Made by a program: the position numbers and the translations under genes. A model generated the notes under the pieces. The model did no database searches and was not told the origin of the DNA. It saw nothing but the letters and a program-made list of their open reading frames with translations. 23,735 nt of DNA from Dunaliella salina (Eukaryota > Chlorophyta > Chlorophyceae > Chlamydomonadales > Dunaliellaceae), in assembly GCA_002284615.2 (NCBI GenBank), contig MU070324.1, positions 1-23,735 of the forward strand, read 5' to 3'. Below are positions 10,011-18,830 of the stretch, piece after piece. Position 1 is the stretch's first letter, and each line of letters starts with the position of its first letter.

Positions 10011-10070
10011 GTCCTTTCCTGAATGCACGCTGGCTGTCACACGGTGTCCAGTGTAAACTTTTACTTTTTC
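10011..10070 (+). repeat. LINE-B 3'-end fragment
   Basis: CTTTCCTGAATGCACGCTGG followed by ACTTTTACTTTTT matches the ends of the LINE-B copies at 6570 and 9845. With 9827-9849 it forms a direct repeat of about 22 bp flanking the tRNA-like segment. Confidence 0.6.
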
Positions 10071-11356
10071 CTTTAATCTTTTCTGAACATCTACCCAAGC
10101 CAGCTTGGGTTATGACGCAAGAGACCCTACTTTCCTTAAGTGTTCCAAGTGACAATAATTTTTCCAGGAGGATTTAGATTTAGTACAGGAAGGAGTCAGG
10201 GTTGTTCGAATAATGAACTTCCTGAGGAACGTGGCAAGGACTATGGCATGGTCAGGGTAACAAGTGAATCAGCTAACGTGGCCTCTCTTGGTCCATCCCA
10301 TCTGGCTGGGCAGGAGCACGAGATCCGCAGTTGGGGTAATTGTGTTTGTGATAGAAGACAGGGCATGCATGACCTAGTGGTGTATTATGTTGGCTGGCCG
10401 ATCAGTCGAACAATCTGGCTGAAGGTCCCTCAATGTAAATCTAAATCCAAACCTAGTGGTGTATGAATTTGTCATCTTAGGCAGGCTGGGCAGAGGGGGA
10501 ACCCATAATTTTGGTCCCAAACATATCCGTGTTTGCCCCAAGTGTTGCCCTCCTCCTGAGTACGATTGGTTTGTCCTGGCTGATACAACTTCTTTCTCTC
10601 TGCTGAATTGCCTTGCAACTGCCAGATGTTTCTGTGCTACATTGATTGAACAGCAAGAATTCAAATACTTTTGCTGAATTTCCTTTTCTACTTGCATCCT
10701 AGCAGTCATGCGTTTTGACTGATGGCTTCTTTTTTATAACCTTGCCCTAAAACCTGTGTTGCCAGCATATGGGCTCCAGTACACTTTGACATGAGCATCA
10801 TAATCAGGAGGGCTTGCAAACTTTTCTTGGGGAACCAATGCACGTGAGGTCTCTAAGGATATGCAATATGCGCAAAGTGTTGGACTCTTATGTTTTCTAA
10901 TTGCCTGTCCCAAGATTGGATGTCTACCTGTAACTTCCCTCGATTAATGAAGAGAGAACTTGTCTGCTATATAAAACTTTCTGTCTGACTTGCCACACAG
11001 TGCATTTTGCAGGCAAAATCGTGAACACATGACAAAGCAATGTAGTGAGAACAAGGAGGGTCTTCAAAAATGACCTTCCTTATGTGTCAACAACAAGAAA
11101 ATTGCACAAGATGAGAAAATTGCAGAGGCAGCAAACAAAACACTGCTTTTGTGGAAAAAGAAGATGCCTTGGACCAAAGTATCGCAATCACTGTGGGCAA
11201 AGAGGAAGAAGGGGTCAGGGGGGATCAGGAAGGCTACTGGCATTAGCCCATGCCTTTGGTGAGAAAGTCCAGAGAAGCCTCCTCAGGCACGTGCCTGGTG
11301 CGCGACTCTTGAAATTTTCCACTTCTCCTTTGATGAAAAAAGAAGTGGCCAAAGAA
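10071..11356. other. Unassigned stretch, no supported gene
   Basis: Includes the inverted-repeat pair described at 10170-10448. A plus-strand frame of 118 codons (11045-11401) is Lys/Arg-rich with CFCGKRRC but no known domain; it overlaps the end of the minus-strand frame at 11357-12079. Other frames are short or mutually overlapping. Confidence 0.4.
10170..10448. repeat. 13-bp inverted repeat bounding 279 bp
   Basis: GGATTTAGATTTA at 10170-10182 pairs perfectly with TAAATCTAAATCC at 10436-10448. The size would suit a miniature DNA transposon, but no flanking target duplication is visible and the arms are AT-rich. Confidence 0.35.
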
Positions 11357-12079
11357 CTACTTTTTTGGTGTATCAATAAAGTCAAAGAGAATCCAGGCTA
11401 ACGCGGAGGTGATTGCCCCACTCATGAGCGCGCATCCTATGAACCCAAGTGGCTGCAGGCAGAGAGCACGGTTCAAGGGCTGCAACATGAGCTTGACTAG
11501 AAGAATTGGGGGAGGGAGCAACGTAAACCACAGCATGACCTGGCCTCGTGTCATGGATGAGGAGCAAAATTTGCAGGCACGCATTGTTGTTGCAATGAGC
11601 AAGCTTGGACTTACGTCTGATTGAAGAACAAAATTATCCAGTGAAGTCTTTAAGCCGAACGTTGAAGTGCCAAGCACAAAGGATGCAGGCAAGTAGATGT
11701 CTCGCGTTTGGTCCACAAACCTGGCCAAATTGTCCTCAAACTGCAGGATACAAAGAGTATGATGCAGGGTATATAGAGCGCACGATGAATGCACAGCTCC
11801 AGCAACATACATGTCATCGGTCAGCTCATGTTGTTGGAGCAGCACGGAAAAATGTAAAGTTGGAGCATCCCGGAAACATGTAAACACCCACATTGCTTTG
11901 CTTGGCTTGAGGAGGTTCAGGCGGAGGCGGAGGGGGCGATGACTGGCTTTGACTGCGTTCATACTTTTGGGCATTTGCTTACAAGGTGCACAGTTCAAAA
12001 GCATTGGCGCGCAGGAGCATGAAGCTGAAGCAGAAATACCTGGGTTGATCCTGCTCGTTAGGGAGGGCAGCTGACACAT
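11357..12079 (-). CDS. Unrecognised 240-codon open frame with hydrophobic C-terminus
   Basis: This is the longest uninterrupted frame outside the integrase. The first 60 residues are Cys/Pro/Arg-rich. The middle (HHTLCILQFEDNLARFVDQT onward) has ordinary composition. The last 60 residues hold two hydrophobic stretches, around VMLWFTLLPPPILLV and GFIGCALMSGAITSALAWIL, which could be membrane segments. I recognise no family. A frame of this length can arise by chance in 24 kb of moderate GC, and overlapping plus-strand frames exist. It could be an unspliced exon of a host gene, an element protein, or noise. Confidence 0.22.
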   Translation of the reverse strand: MCQLPSLTSRINPGISASASCSCAPMLLNCAPCKQMPKSMNAVKASHRPLRLRLNLLKPSKAMWVFTCFRDAPTLHFSVLLQQHELTDDMYVAGAVHSSCALYTLHHTLCILQFEDNLARFVDQTRDIYLPASFVLGTSTFGLKTSLDNFVLQSDVSPSLLIATTMRACKFCSSSMTRGQVMLWFTLLPPPILLVKLMLQPLNRALCLQPLGFIGCALMSGAITSALAWILFDFIDTPKK

Positions 12080-12832
12080 TTGCTCGTGGAAATCTTCTCA
12101 GACCATGCCTCCTTGCAAGTGGATTTGCAGGCTTGCATGGAGATGGCACAGCTAAATGCCAGGCGTGGATGACTCTATGTGCAAGCATTTGTCGAGAAGA
12201 CATTAAAAGGCAATATTACTTGGTACAGCACCAGTACTACCTTGACGGTACCAGGCAGGTACGGTAAATAGGGACTGGAACGGAGTCCTCGTACCCGGTG
12301 TAACAACGAGTTACATGCTATGTACTATTTTTGTACATAATTACTGGCATTAACCCATCTTGGGTTATCACTTTGTGTGAGGAAGGAGTTATACTCCTCG
12401 GGGGATCTGTTTCGGGCCAGACTAATTATAATAAGAGTTTCTCTTATCTTGATTTGCCTACGGCCTAGGTAGAGATTCACGGAGAGAGGCGTGTTTGGAG
12501 CCTCTCCTCCTCCACACTTCGAGCCCCCTGTGGTTCTTCGAGACTAGCACGCCGAGGTAGGCCTTGCGCCCACTCTTAGCTGCTACACCCGGGAACCCAA
12601 TTGATACGGTGCGCGTATCAAAATGTACAATTTTTTTTCCAAAATACAAAATATTGTAGTTTTGGAACACACGTACCACACGCACTTCGCGTGCCTGTCC
12701 CCCACCACCGGTTCCAGGCGTATCATTCAAGTACTTCGCGAATTACGTGTGGCACCCTGGTACTTGAGGAAAATGCCTTGGAACTGTTGGTACGCGAATT
12801 ACGGGAATTACGTGTAAGACAAGGCAGACTAA
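12080..12832. other. Unassigned GTAC-rich stretch
   Basis: No supported gene. The segment has many near-palindromic GGTAC/GTACC words, an inverted TGTAAC...GTTACA pair near 12299-12315 and a strong hairpin at 12601-12621. Similar GTAC-rich DNA resumes after the MITE at 13411, and ACGTGTGG...GTACTTGAG near 12747-12772 resembles ACGTGTGG...GTACTCAAG near 13555-13579. An unrecognised older element may have been split by the MITE. Confidence 0.4.
12601..12621. repeat. Perfect 8-bp stem hairpin followed by T-run
   Basis: TTGATACG, a 5-nt loop GTGCG, then CGTATCAA. A run of eight T bases follows at about 12629. In a bacterium this would suggest a terminator; here it is a structural curiosity, possibly part of an LTR. 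Confidence 0.6.
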
Positions 12833-13410
12833 GGCCGCGTTCACACTAGCGGCTCGGCTCAGCAAAAAATATTTTTTCCTATTATTTTTTTAGCCGAGCC
12901 GAGGGTGTTCATACAGGCCGGCCCGGCCAAATAAAAAATGGTGAGCCGAGCCGAGCCAGCCCCCCCCCACCCTCCACCAACTTCCAGAGAAAGATCATGG
13001 TGATTGCTGGGCTCCTATAGAACCCCTCTGCATCAACTGTTTGTCGAAATTGCCCACCCCAAGGAGCAGACTAGCCTGCGCATTCGCTTGCATGCTCTAT
13101 TCTCCCGCATACAAAAAAGCAGACAGGCTTCATGAAGGTGTCGGGCAATCATGCATCCAGGGAAAGAGGGGGGCTGGGGGAGGGGCGCGAATAAATTATT
13201 CCCAGCCGAGCCCACCCAGTGTGAGCATAGCTCGGCTCAGAAATTCCAAGAAATTGTTTTCTTTCACACACTTTGAGTTACCCGCCAAAAAACAACTCAT
13301 GAGTGCTCCACTCAAAAAGAGTAAGTGCCTTGTGATGAAGAAGGGGGAGGGTAAGGAATTACCCGAAATTTATTTTTTGAGCCCAGCCGAGCCGTAGTGT
13401 GAACGGGGCC
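12833..13410. mobile_element. Non-autonomous DNA transposon (MITE), PIF/Harbinger-like
   Basis: The 578-bp element starts GGCCGCGTTCACACTA and ends TAGTGTGAACGGGGCC, inverted ends that extend about 30 bp through CGGCTCGGCT. It is flanked by TAA at 12830-12832 and 13411-13413. A 3-bp TAA/TTA duplication with G-rich ends is typical of PIF/Harbinger, hence the tentative assignment. Inside, the terminal motif recurs: AGCCGAGCCGAGGGTGTTCA through GGCC ending at 12919 gives an inner 87-bp palindromic unit, and another degenerate copy lies near 13202-13236. No transposase frame is present, so movement would need a source element elsewhere. Confidence 0.8.
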
Positions 13411-13413
13411 TAA

Positions 13414-13936
13414 GGAGACTTGCATAAATACGCACTGGGCAAAAGGGGTACGTGACCCCTAGGCCAGCACACTACCTGGTCTTGCCCGGAGTCTGGAATT
13501 ATGTCTTGTGGTAGTTGGTATTCATGATCTGATAAAGGTTTGTATCGTTACGTCACGTGTGGTACGCCTAGTACTCAAGATGAAGAAATCTACCAGGAAA
13601 AGGTACTGGTACGGGTGCTATAAAGAACTACGTACATATGGGGTACCGATGACGTTTAATAATCCAAAAGGAAGATGATTGCTTCCTGAGGTATACGGAA
13701 CTGAGCAGCTCTGGTGTTTTTCCTGGTGAAGTGATCCCTGGAAAACCCTCTTGTGTGGGAATCCGTGCAGTAAACAATTACTGCCGCTATCCCAATAGTT
13801 TTCCTTGAGTGTCAAAGTAAATTTTTCCTCGAATCCAGACACCAAAGTTCTTGCAAAGTGTAGGCCACGAGATTGTAAAGTTTGAACAAGTCATCCCCAA
13901 AGAAATTCTCAAAAAACTATGAGGATCTCAGTGGAA
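13414..13936. other. Unassigned GTAC-rich stretch
   Basis: No supported gene. A 75-codon minus frame (13618-13845) has no recognised motif. See the note at 12080-12832 on possible continuity across the MITE. Confidence 0.4.
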
Positions 13937-14237
13937 TGACACTGTGCCAAACTCTGACACTTGACACTATGGTGCCAAAAGTATAAAGCACGCCAAAAAC
14001 TTGACACTTTGCCACTTTGACACGTAGGTGCCAAAAGTATATGAGCACCCCAGAAACTTGACGCTTTGCCACACTTTCACACTTCGACACTATGGTGCCG
14101 AAAATGCCTCTGAGTACTCCAAAAACTTGACACTATGCCACACTTTGACACTATGACACTATGGTGCTGAAAATGCCTCTGAGCACCCACAAACTTTTCA
14201 CTTAGCCACACTTTCACACTTTGACACTATGGTGCCA
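13937..14237 (+). repeat. 67-69-bp satellite, about 4.5 units
   Basis: The anchor GGTGCC occurs at 13971, 14027, 14094, 14163 (as GGTGCT) and 14231, giving periods of 56, 67, 69 and 68 bp. Each unit contains AACTTGACACT, TTTGCCACACTT and GACACTATGGTGCC, themselves built from a shorter GACACTNTG motif. Confidence 0.9.
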
Positions 14238-14456
14238 AGGCTAGGGTTTAAGGTTTAGGTTTTTTTCAGGGTTTGAGGTTGGGGTTTAGGGTTTAAGGGT
14301 TAGGTTCAGGGTGTAGGGTCTAGGGTTTAGGGTTTTAGGGTTCGAGGTTTAGGGTTTAGGTTAGAGTTCTTAGGGTTTAGGGTTTATGGTAAGGTTTAGG
14401 GTTTAGGGTTAGGGTTTACGATTTAGGGTTTAGGGCTTAGGGTTTATTCTAAATCC
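14238..14456 (+). repeat. Interstitial telomere-like tract, degenerate TTTAGGG
   Basis: About 220 bp of imperfect TTTAGGG units mixed with TTAGGG and TTTTAGGG, all in one orientation except the right edge, where AAATCCTAACTAACCCC runs into the complementary strand pattern. TTTAGGG is the canonical telomere repeat of most land plants and many green algae. The degeneracy indicates an old internal tract, not a working telomere. Confidence 0.93.
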
Positions 14457-14523
14457 TAACTAACCCCGATTAGTTCTTGGGGGTGCCGGGGGTTCCAGGT
14501 TTTTAAGGGTCCTTAGCAGGCCA

Positions 14524-14560
14524 TGGTGTCTAAGTGTCATAGTGTGGCTTTTTGGGTTCC
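14524..14560 (-). repeat. Inverted copy of the satellite on the far side of the telomeric tract
   Basis: Read on the minus strand it gives GCCACACTATGACACTTAG then ACACCATGG, matching the 13937-14237 satellite in the opposite orientation. The telomere-like tract therefore sits between inverted satellite copies. Confidence 0.65.
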
Positions 14561-14586
14561 AGGGTTCAGAGGGTTTTTAGTAGGCC

Positions 14587-14886
14587 ATGCACGCCCATAA
14601 ACTCCGAGTTGAAACTTCTCATTGGCATGGACATGCACCTCAATGTGATTTATGTGTTTCAGAACAATGGCAAGATGAAAAGCACGTCATCTTTCTCTGC
14701 CCTTGCAACTTTCTATGTTGTCTTAGAAGAAAGTATGCACGTATTTTTAGCACCTGTCCTGCTTACACAGTAGTGTCAAATGATACAGGATCTTTCTTTT
14801 TTCCTGATGCCTGCTCTCTGGATGTAGCTCGTTTCTTTCAAAAGCAAAGCACTCAGACTGCTACAACCCGCAGCAGTGACTCGTGA
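14587..14886 (+). pseudogene. LINE-C C-terminal fragment with Cys/His motif
   Basis: The plus frame (99 codons to the TGA) reads HKLRVETSHWHGHAPQCDLC, then DEKHVIFLCPC, then CLRRKYARIFSTC. The pattern C-x2-C followed by DEKHV-x3-C is the Cys/His motif found after the RNase H or reverse transcriptase of many plant and algal LINEs. It differs from LINE-A and LINE-B, so it is a third family or a distant relative. The left edge is a junction with the satellite/telomere region at about 14586. The right edge coincides with the LTR at 14884, whose first three bases form the stop codon. Confidence 0.6.
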
Positions 14887-15077
14887 GACGGAACGTAAGG
14901 TATCAACGGGTAAGCAATTAGGGATTAAGTTGCTCTGGGAGTCGAACCCAGCCTACGACCCGGTCACCGTTAAATACCCTAGATCCGTGATCCTCTATGG
15001 TATCTCACTCCACGCGCTAGACATGCGCCATCATAATATCTTGCATAATCTATAAAGGTACAAATCCGTACATAGCA
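14884..15077 (-). mobile_element. 3' LTR of degraded chromovirus
   Basis: The 194-bp segment starts TG (minus: TGCTATGTACGG) and ends CA (minus: CGTTCCGTCTCA). It lies immediately beyond a polypurine tract and downstream of the minus-strand pol remains, so it is the 3' LTR. The partner 5' LTR is not in the window, so the boundary rests on TG..CA, the polypurine tract and the LINE junction. A tRNA-like T-arm lies inside. Confidence 0.7.
14935..14951 (-). promoter_or_regulatory. tRNA-like T-arm/B-box in LTR
   Basis: On the element strand CTGGG, loop TTCGACT, CCCAG form a perfect 5-bp T-arm with GGTTCGACTCC matching the polymerase III B box. An A box and a convincing cloverleaf are not clear. 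Confidence 0.55.
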
Positions 15078-15092
15078 TTCCCCCCCACCTGG
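15078..15092 (-). other. Polypurine tract of degraded chromovirus
   Basis: Minus-strand CCAGGTGGGGGGGAA directly abuts the 3' LTR; in LTR elements this primes plus-strand DNA synthesis. The same tract precedes the LTRs at 20936 and 21155. Confidence 0.75.
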
Positions 15093-15094
15093 TC

Positions 15095-15112
15095 CAATCC
15101 GTCCTCGGATTG
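15095..15112 (-). other. Polypurine-tract-associated hairpin, copy 1
   Basis: Minus-strand CAATCCG, loop AGGA, CGGATTG: a perfect 7-bp stem, 17 nt from the LTR edge. Same position as the hairpins at 20954 and 21173. Confidence 0.75.
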
Positions 15113-15424
15113 CCAGTGTGGCCAATTCCTCTTTATGGACGGCTTGTCTCAGAACGTTAGCTTGGCTCAGCGTCCAAGAGGGGTAGCTACTGCGATGACT
15201 ATTCCCTGCCCTTGCAAGACAACAGTCTTGGCACAAGGACTTGCACCGGTAATTTCACCAATGCTGGGCCATAGACCTCCAAGTAGTGAGCAAAGGCTCC
15301 AACATGCCATACACCGTGCTTGTGGGCAGTTTCTCACTGCCTTGTCGCCACAAGGCGCTTCCTATCTTTGTCCCTTAGGTGCATAGGAACCCCAAGAAAG
15401 AAAGAAAGAAGGTCTATGCTAGGC

Positions 15425-15495
15425 ACAACCAATGTGCGTTGAAGACCCAGCAATCAGCGCCAAAACTAAGGGTGAGTCCTACTAGAGCGAGGGAG
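15425..15495 (-). repeat. LINE-B 3'-end fragment inside the chromovirus 3' region
   Basis: GCGTTGAAGACCCAGC, then AATCAGCGCCAA and GGTGAGTCCTACTAG, resembles the 3' UTR block at 4166-4225 at about 75% identity and in the same orientation. It may be a small insertion or chance retention; only about 65 bp align. Confidence 0.4.
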
Positions 15496-15600
15496 AAAGA
15501 AGCACAAAAATCTACTCCAGCAGTTGGGTTCAAGCTAGGACACCCTTGACACAGTTGTCCAAAGGCCCTGTCCAACAAATTTGAGGTCCACCCCTTGACC

Positions 15601-15720
15601 TCAAAGGAAGTTATCAAACATCTCAGTAAGGGCCTCCATCTTGCATCGGGGTCCGCCGCAAACACATTGTTCGCGTAGTGGGCCTTCCCACTTCACAAAT
15701 AATTTGTATATCTGTTTGCA
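15601..15720 (-). pseudogene. Chromodomain remnant of degraded chromovirus
   Basis: One minus frame reads KLFVKWEGPLRE, then EALTEMFDNFL and a stop at 15601-15603. The VKWEG core matches chromodomains at the integrase C-terminus of chromoviruses, which direct insertion to chromatin. The first strand of the domain is lost in a frame change near 15710, and the Trp of the usual NTWEP motif is absent. Confidence 0.6.
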
Positions 15721-15796
15721 GCCTTTCTTTGCCACACAATGGTCCGTGACTCGCACAATGGCTCTCCTTCAAGCCACTGCCCAGCAAATGGCGGCA

Positions 15797-16790
15797 CTAC
15801 ATGCCGCTCCCCTTCAAGATCAGCCTTGCCAACATAGGACTTAGTGAGATTTGCATGGAACACATCGTTGTACTGTTCCTTTCCTTTGGCAAGAGCAACT
15901 TCACAGCTGCCTTTCCTACCCTTTGGCCCACCTCAAAGGGTCCCATGTTTATGGTCATCAACATCTTTACTCCCGGTCCGGAGTGCCTATGGTTCTTTGT
16001 GTTGACCATCATCAAGTCTCCAGTTTGTGCTTGATGCCTTCTTGGATCTTCTACTCTTTTCATCTGTTGTTGTACGGCTACCAAGCACCTTCTAGCCAGC
16101 TTGACACTCCTCGTAATTCCTTCTGCAAACTTTGAAACCTTGGGCAGCTGCAAGGTTGTTGGCGTCAGGGGGTGCTGCCCGTAATTGAGATAGAAGGGAG
16201 TTTTGCACCGACTCATGCTGATGGCAAACTCAGCACATGCTAGTTTATCGTCCCAGTCATCGTGCTCGCAGCCCACGTAGGCTCTCAGCATCTCTTCCAA
16301 GGTCCTGTATGTACGCTCTGTTTGATCATCTATCTCAGGGTGGAAGGCACTCATTGTCCATGCCCAAGAACTTGCACACAAAATCCCGGAAGATATTTTT
16401 GAACTTTGGGCCAAGGGTCTGAAATGAGCAACGTAGGTAAGCAATGTTGCCTGACTCACATTATCCACAAGAATCTTGGCAAAGCTTTTGGCGTCTAGCC
16501 CTGCCTCAGTAGTTGGCGCAGAATGTACCATCTTGCTCAGTCCGTCTAGAAATATGGTGTCATGGCCAGCCGCCGTGATAGGCAACTTTAATTTAAGGTC
16601 CAAAGACACACTCTTCCATCTTCTCCTTGGTATAGAGAGAGGTTGTATCTTCCCGCCATACATGCAAGTGTCAAACTTATGCCCTGGCAGGCATCACAGT
16701 GGCACACATAGTCTTCAACATCAGACTTCATTCCATACCAATAAGAGTCATGAGACACCAGGCGATAGGTTTTGGTGATACCCACATGCC
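15797..16790 (-). pseudogene. Integrase of degraded chromovirus
   Basis: Integrase joins element DNA to the host genome. From the N-terminus: a zinc-binding region (GITKTYRLVSHDSYWYGMK through VCHCDACQ near 16700), then after a frame change SIPRRRWKSVSLDLKLKLP with the first catalytic Asp, and LDGLSKMVHSAPTTEA. The second-Asp region near 16400 is scrambled (GPKFKNIF in another frame). It continues with QTERTYRTLEEMLRAYVG, PFYLNYGQHPLTP and the GPFEV module (GPY/F-type). Several frameshifts and loss of the SDRGP context make it inactive. Its relation to the integrase at 21261-23098 is clear: both share RTLEEMLRAYV, LNYG-HPLTP and SKMVH-PTTE. Confidence 0.85.
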
Positions 16791-16959
16791 CACCAAGTGT
16801 AATGTCATGGCATTTTGCGCCTTTTTAGCACTGGCTGTTGGGGACCACTACTCTTCCTGTGTCGTACCAATTGCCTTCACAGCGTTCCATTCCCCTTGTG
16901 TACTTGCGTCTGGCGAACAAGGGGTCAGAGTGTTATGCAGCCTGGATATCTCCTTTCAG

Positions 16960-17560
16960 TGGGCTCCAAGGGAAGGTTGCACCACTACTGATGACAACAG
17001 GCGTCCCCGATGTAGATGGTGTGTGCTCCTCTCCCCCACCTAGCTGCCCCTCATTGGTGAGTGAGCTTGGCTGGTGGAGAGCGGCGGCGTCAGACTCGGG
17101 TGGTCACCCTTTGTGCCCGTAGGCTCCTATGCATGAGTGGCTGGCTCCTACAGCATCATGCCAGGAGGGACCTCCCCTGGCCTGCACGCGGGTAGCGGTG
17201 GAGCAACTACGGTTGTGACGGACCAACAGATCTTCCCCACCCCATCGACCGCTTGGGCCCACGGGCTAGCAGCGGCGGCTGAGTCGGATGGTCGCCCTTG
17301 GTGCCATTAGGCTCCTAGACATGGGAAGTTGATCCCCGCATCCTCATGCCAGGAGGGACCTCCTCCGCCTCACGCGCCCTTGGTAGTGGAGGCAACTGTG
17401 GTTGGGATGGACCGACAGACATCTCCTTCTCCAAGGCCCGCTGCTGCCTACGAGTCATCACGGCCGCCACAACCCCCAAGCTCCTACACAGATCACTGAT
17501 CCGGGCGTAGCAGGGTCATGAAGGTGTGGGTTGCGGCTAACACGATCTGCCACATTCGTC
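16960..17560 (-). pseudogene. RNase H-to-integrase linker with internal duplication
   Basis: A GC-rich stretch carrying two imperfect copies of about 150 bp with a period near 190 bp (from about 17094 and 17288), both including GGCTCCTA and CATGCCAGGAGGGACCTCC. GGCGTCCCCGATGTAGA near 17001 matches the linker of the inner element (GTPDV repeat). Function unknown; probably a rapidly evolving spacer. Confidence 0.6.
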
Positions 17561-17625
17561 TTGCCTTTGGCACTCTTCATGATGAATGGGAAGCGTGACA
17601 GATCTCCATTAATTTTTTTGATAGA

Positions 17626-18140
17626 TTAGGTTGGTCCGTGACGAGCTCTTATCAACGGCACCCTCCAGATAGCACCTCCAAACTTGCAAGGCATGAACCA
17701 AGCCAAGCAACTATTACTCGCCCGTTGTGTAGTTGGACTTTGCAGATGAGAATTTGGTGTATGCCACCACCCGTCCTTTCCGTTCATCTTGCATGAATAC
17801 TCCTCTTGTGCCGACAACAGATGCATGAGTGTGCACCTGGAATGGCTCCCTCATGTCTGGGGTGGCAAGTACTAGTGCGCTCATCAGCCGCCTCTTATTC
17901 TCATCCAAAGCTTCTGTGTCTGTGGCCGTGATATATCTGACCGACCCATCAGTCTAAACCTTTTCTTGCGTATATCCCACAGACTCCACACAATCCCAAC
18001 TTCTTGCCGTACTGGCCTTCTTATTTTGCTTCTCGTTTTGCCTGCTTGGCCACAAAGTGTTGTGAGGGGGGTCAGCACCATGTTGAAGTGTTCCTCAGAT
18101 TTGCGGGAATAATCGGCAGGCCCCAAGAAATCCTGCAACT
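17626..18140 (-). pseudogene. Reverse transcriptase connection and RNase H of degraded chromovirus
   Basis: The minus frames read LQDFLGPADYSRKS (the FLG-NYYRKF motif joining reverse transcriptase to RNase H), then LVLATPDMREPFQVHTHAS, GVFMQDE and FSSAKSNYTTGE, matching the Ty3-type RNase H start. The usual TDAS catalytic Asp is His here (HTHAS), so activity is lost even apart from the frame breaks near 17890 and 17720. Confidence 0.8.
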
Positions 18141-18278
18141 CCTTGAGGTTCTAGGGCAATGGCCACTTCACAACCACAACAATTTCAGCAAGGTCCTCGA
18201 AGATTCCATCTGTTCCCACGACACGCTTGAGGAAGTGTAGCTCAGGATTGTTAAGTCACTTACAAGCTTTGCCTTGAG

Positions 18279-18770
18279 CTAATACTTGCTCAAAATCTCC
18301 AAGACGATTCTCAAATGTTGCTCATGTTCCTCTGGCGTGCAAGACATCACCAGGGTACCATCCGGGTACACTAGAGCAAACTTCCCAAAGAACCTTTTGA
18401 GCAGAGTGTTCACTGCACTGTGAAAGTTTGCAAGAGCATTTGTCAGCTCAAAGCAAAGAAGTTGTCCCAAGGGAGAAATTTTTGAGCAGCAACCCTGCTA
18501 CTTATCCAGCAGGTGACTAATCCGTGGCAGGGGTAAGCTATCCGGCTCTGCGAATTTTGTTCGATGCCATGTAATCAATGCACATACATAGTGCACAATC
18601 CCATTTCACAACTAGCACTAGGGCACCATGCGTAGATAAATTTGGCCCAATCAATCCCTTCTTTGTCTACTTGTACACCTCCAAATCTCCTCTTAAGAGA
18701 GAGCCTATAAGGCCTTTTGTAGATAGTAAGGGCTTCATCGAGCAACTTGATTGTGTGATTCACATCAAGC
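18279..18770 (-). pseudogene. Reverse transcriptase of degraded chromovirus
   Basis: In order on the minus strand: NHTIKLLDEALTIYKRPYRLS (entry to reverse transcriptase), then STHGALVLVVKWDC and MCIDYMASNK (fingers; compare SPWGAPVLFVKKKDG), PLPRISHLLDK, then LTNALANFHSAVNTLL, FALVYPDG and TPEEHEQHLRIVLEILSKY. The catalytic YxDD box is YPDG, so the second Asp is lost. At least three frame changes separate the pieces. Confidence 0.87.
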
Positions 18771-18830
18771 CTGTTAGGAGGGCACTAATTGATGGGCTCA
18801 AAGACATCTTGGAAATCATCCGCGTTTGAT

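Noticed and set aside
12601..12640. Intrinsic bacterial terminator
   Set aside because: The hairpin plus T-run shape is right, but every other feature indicates a eukaryotic genome.
14238..14456. Active telomere end
   Set aside because: The repeats are degenerate, internal, and followed by LINE and LTR sequence.
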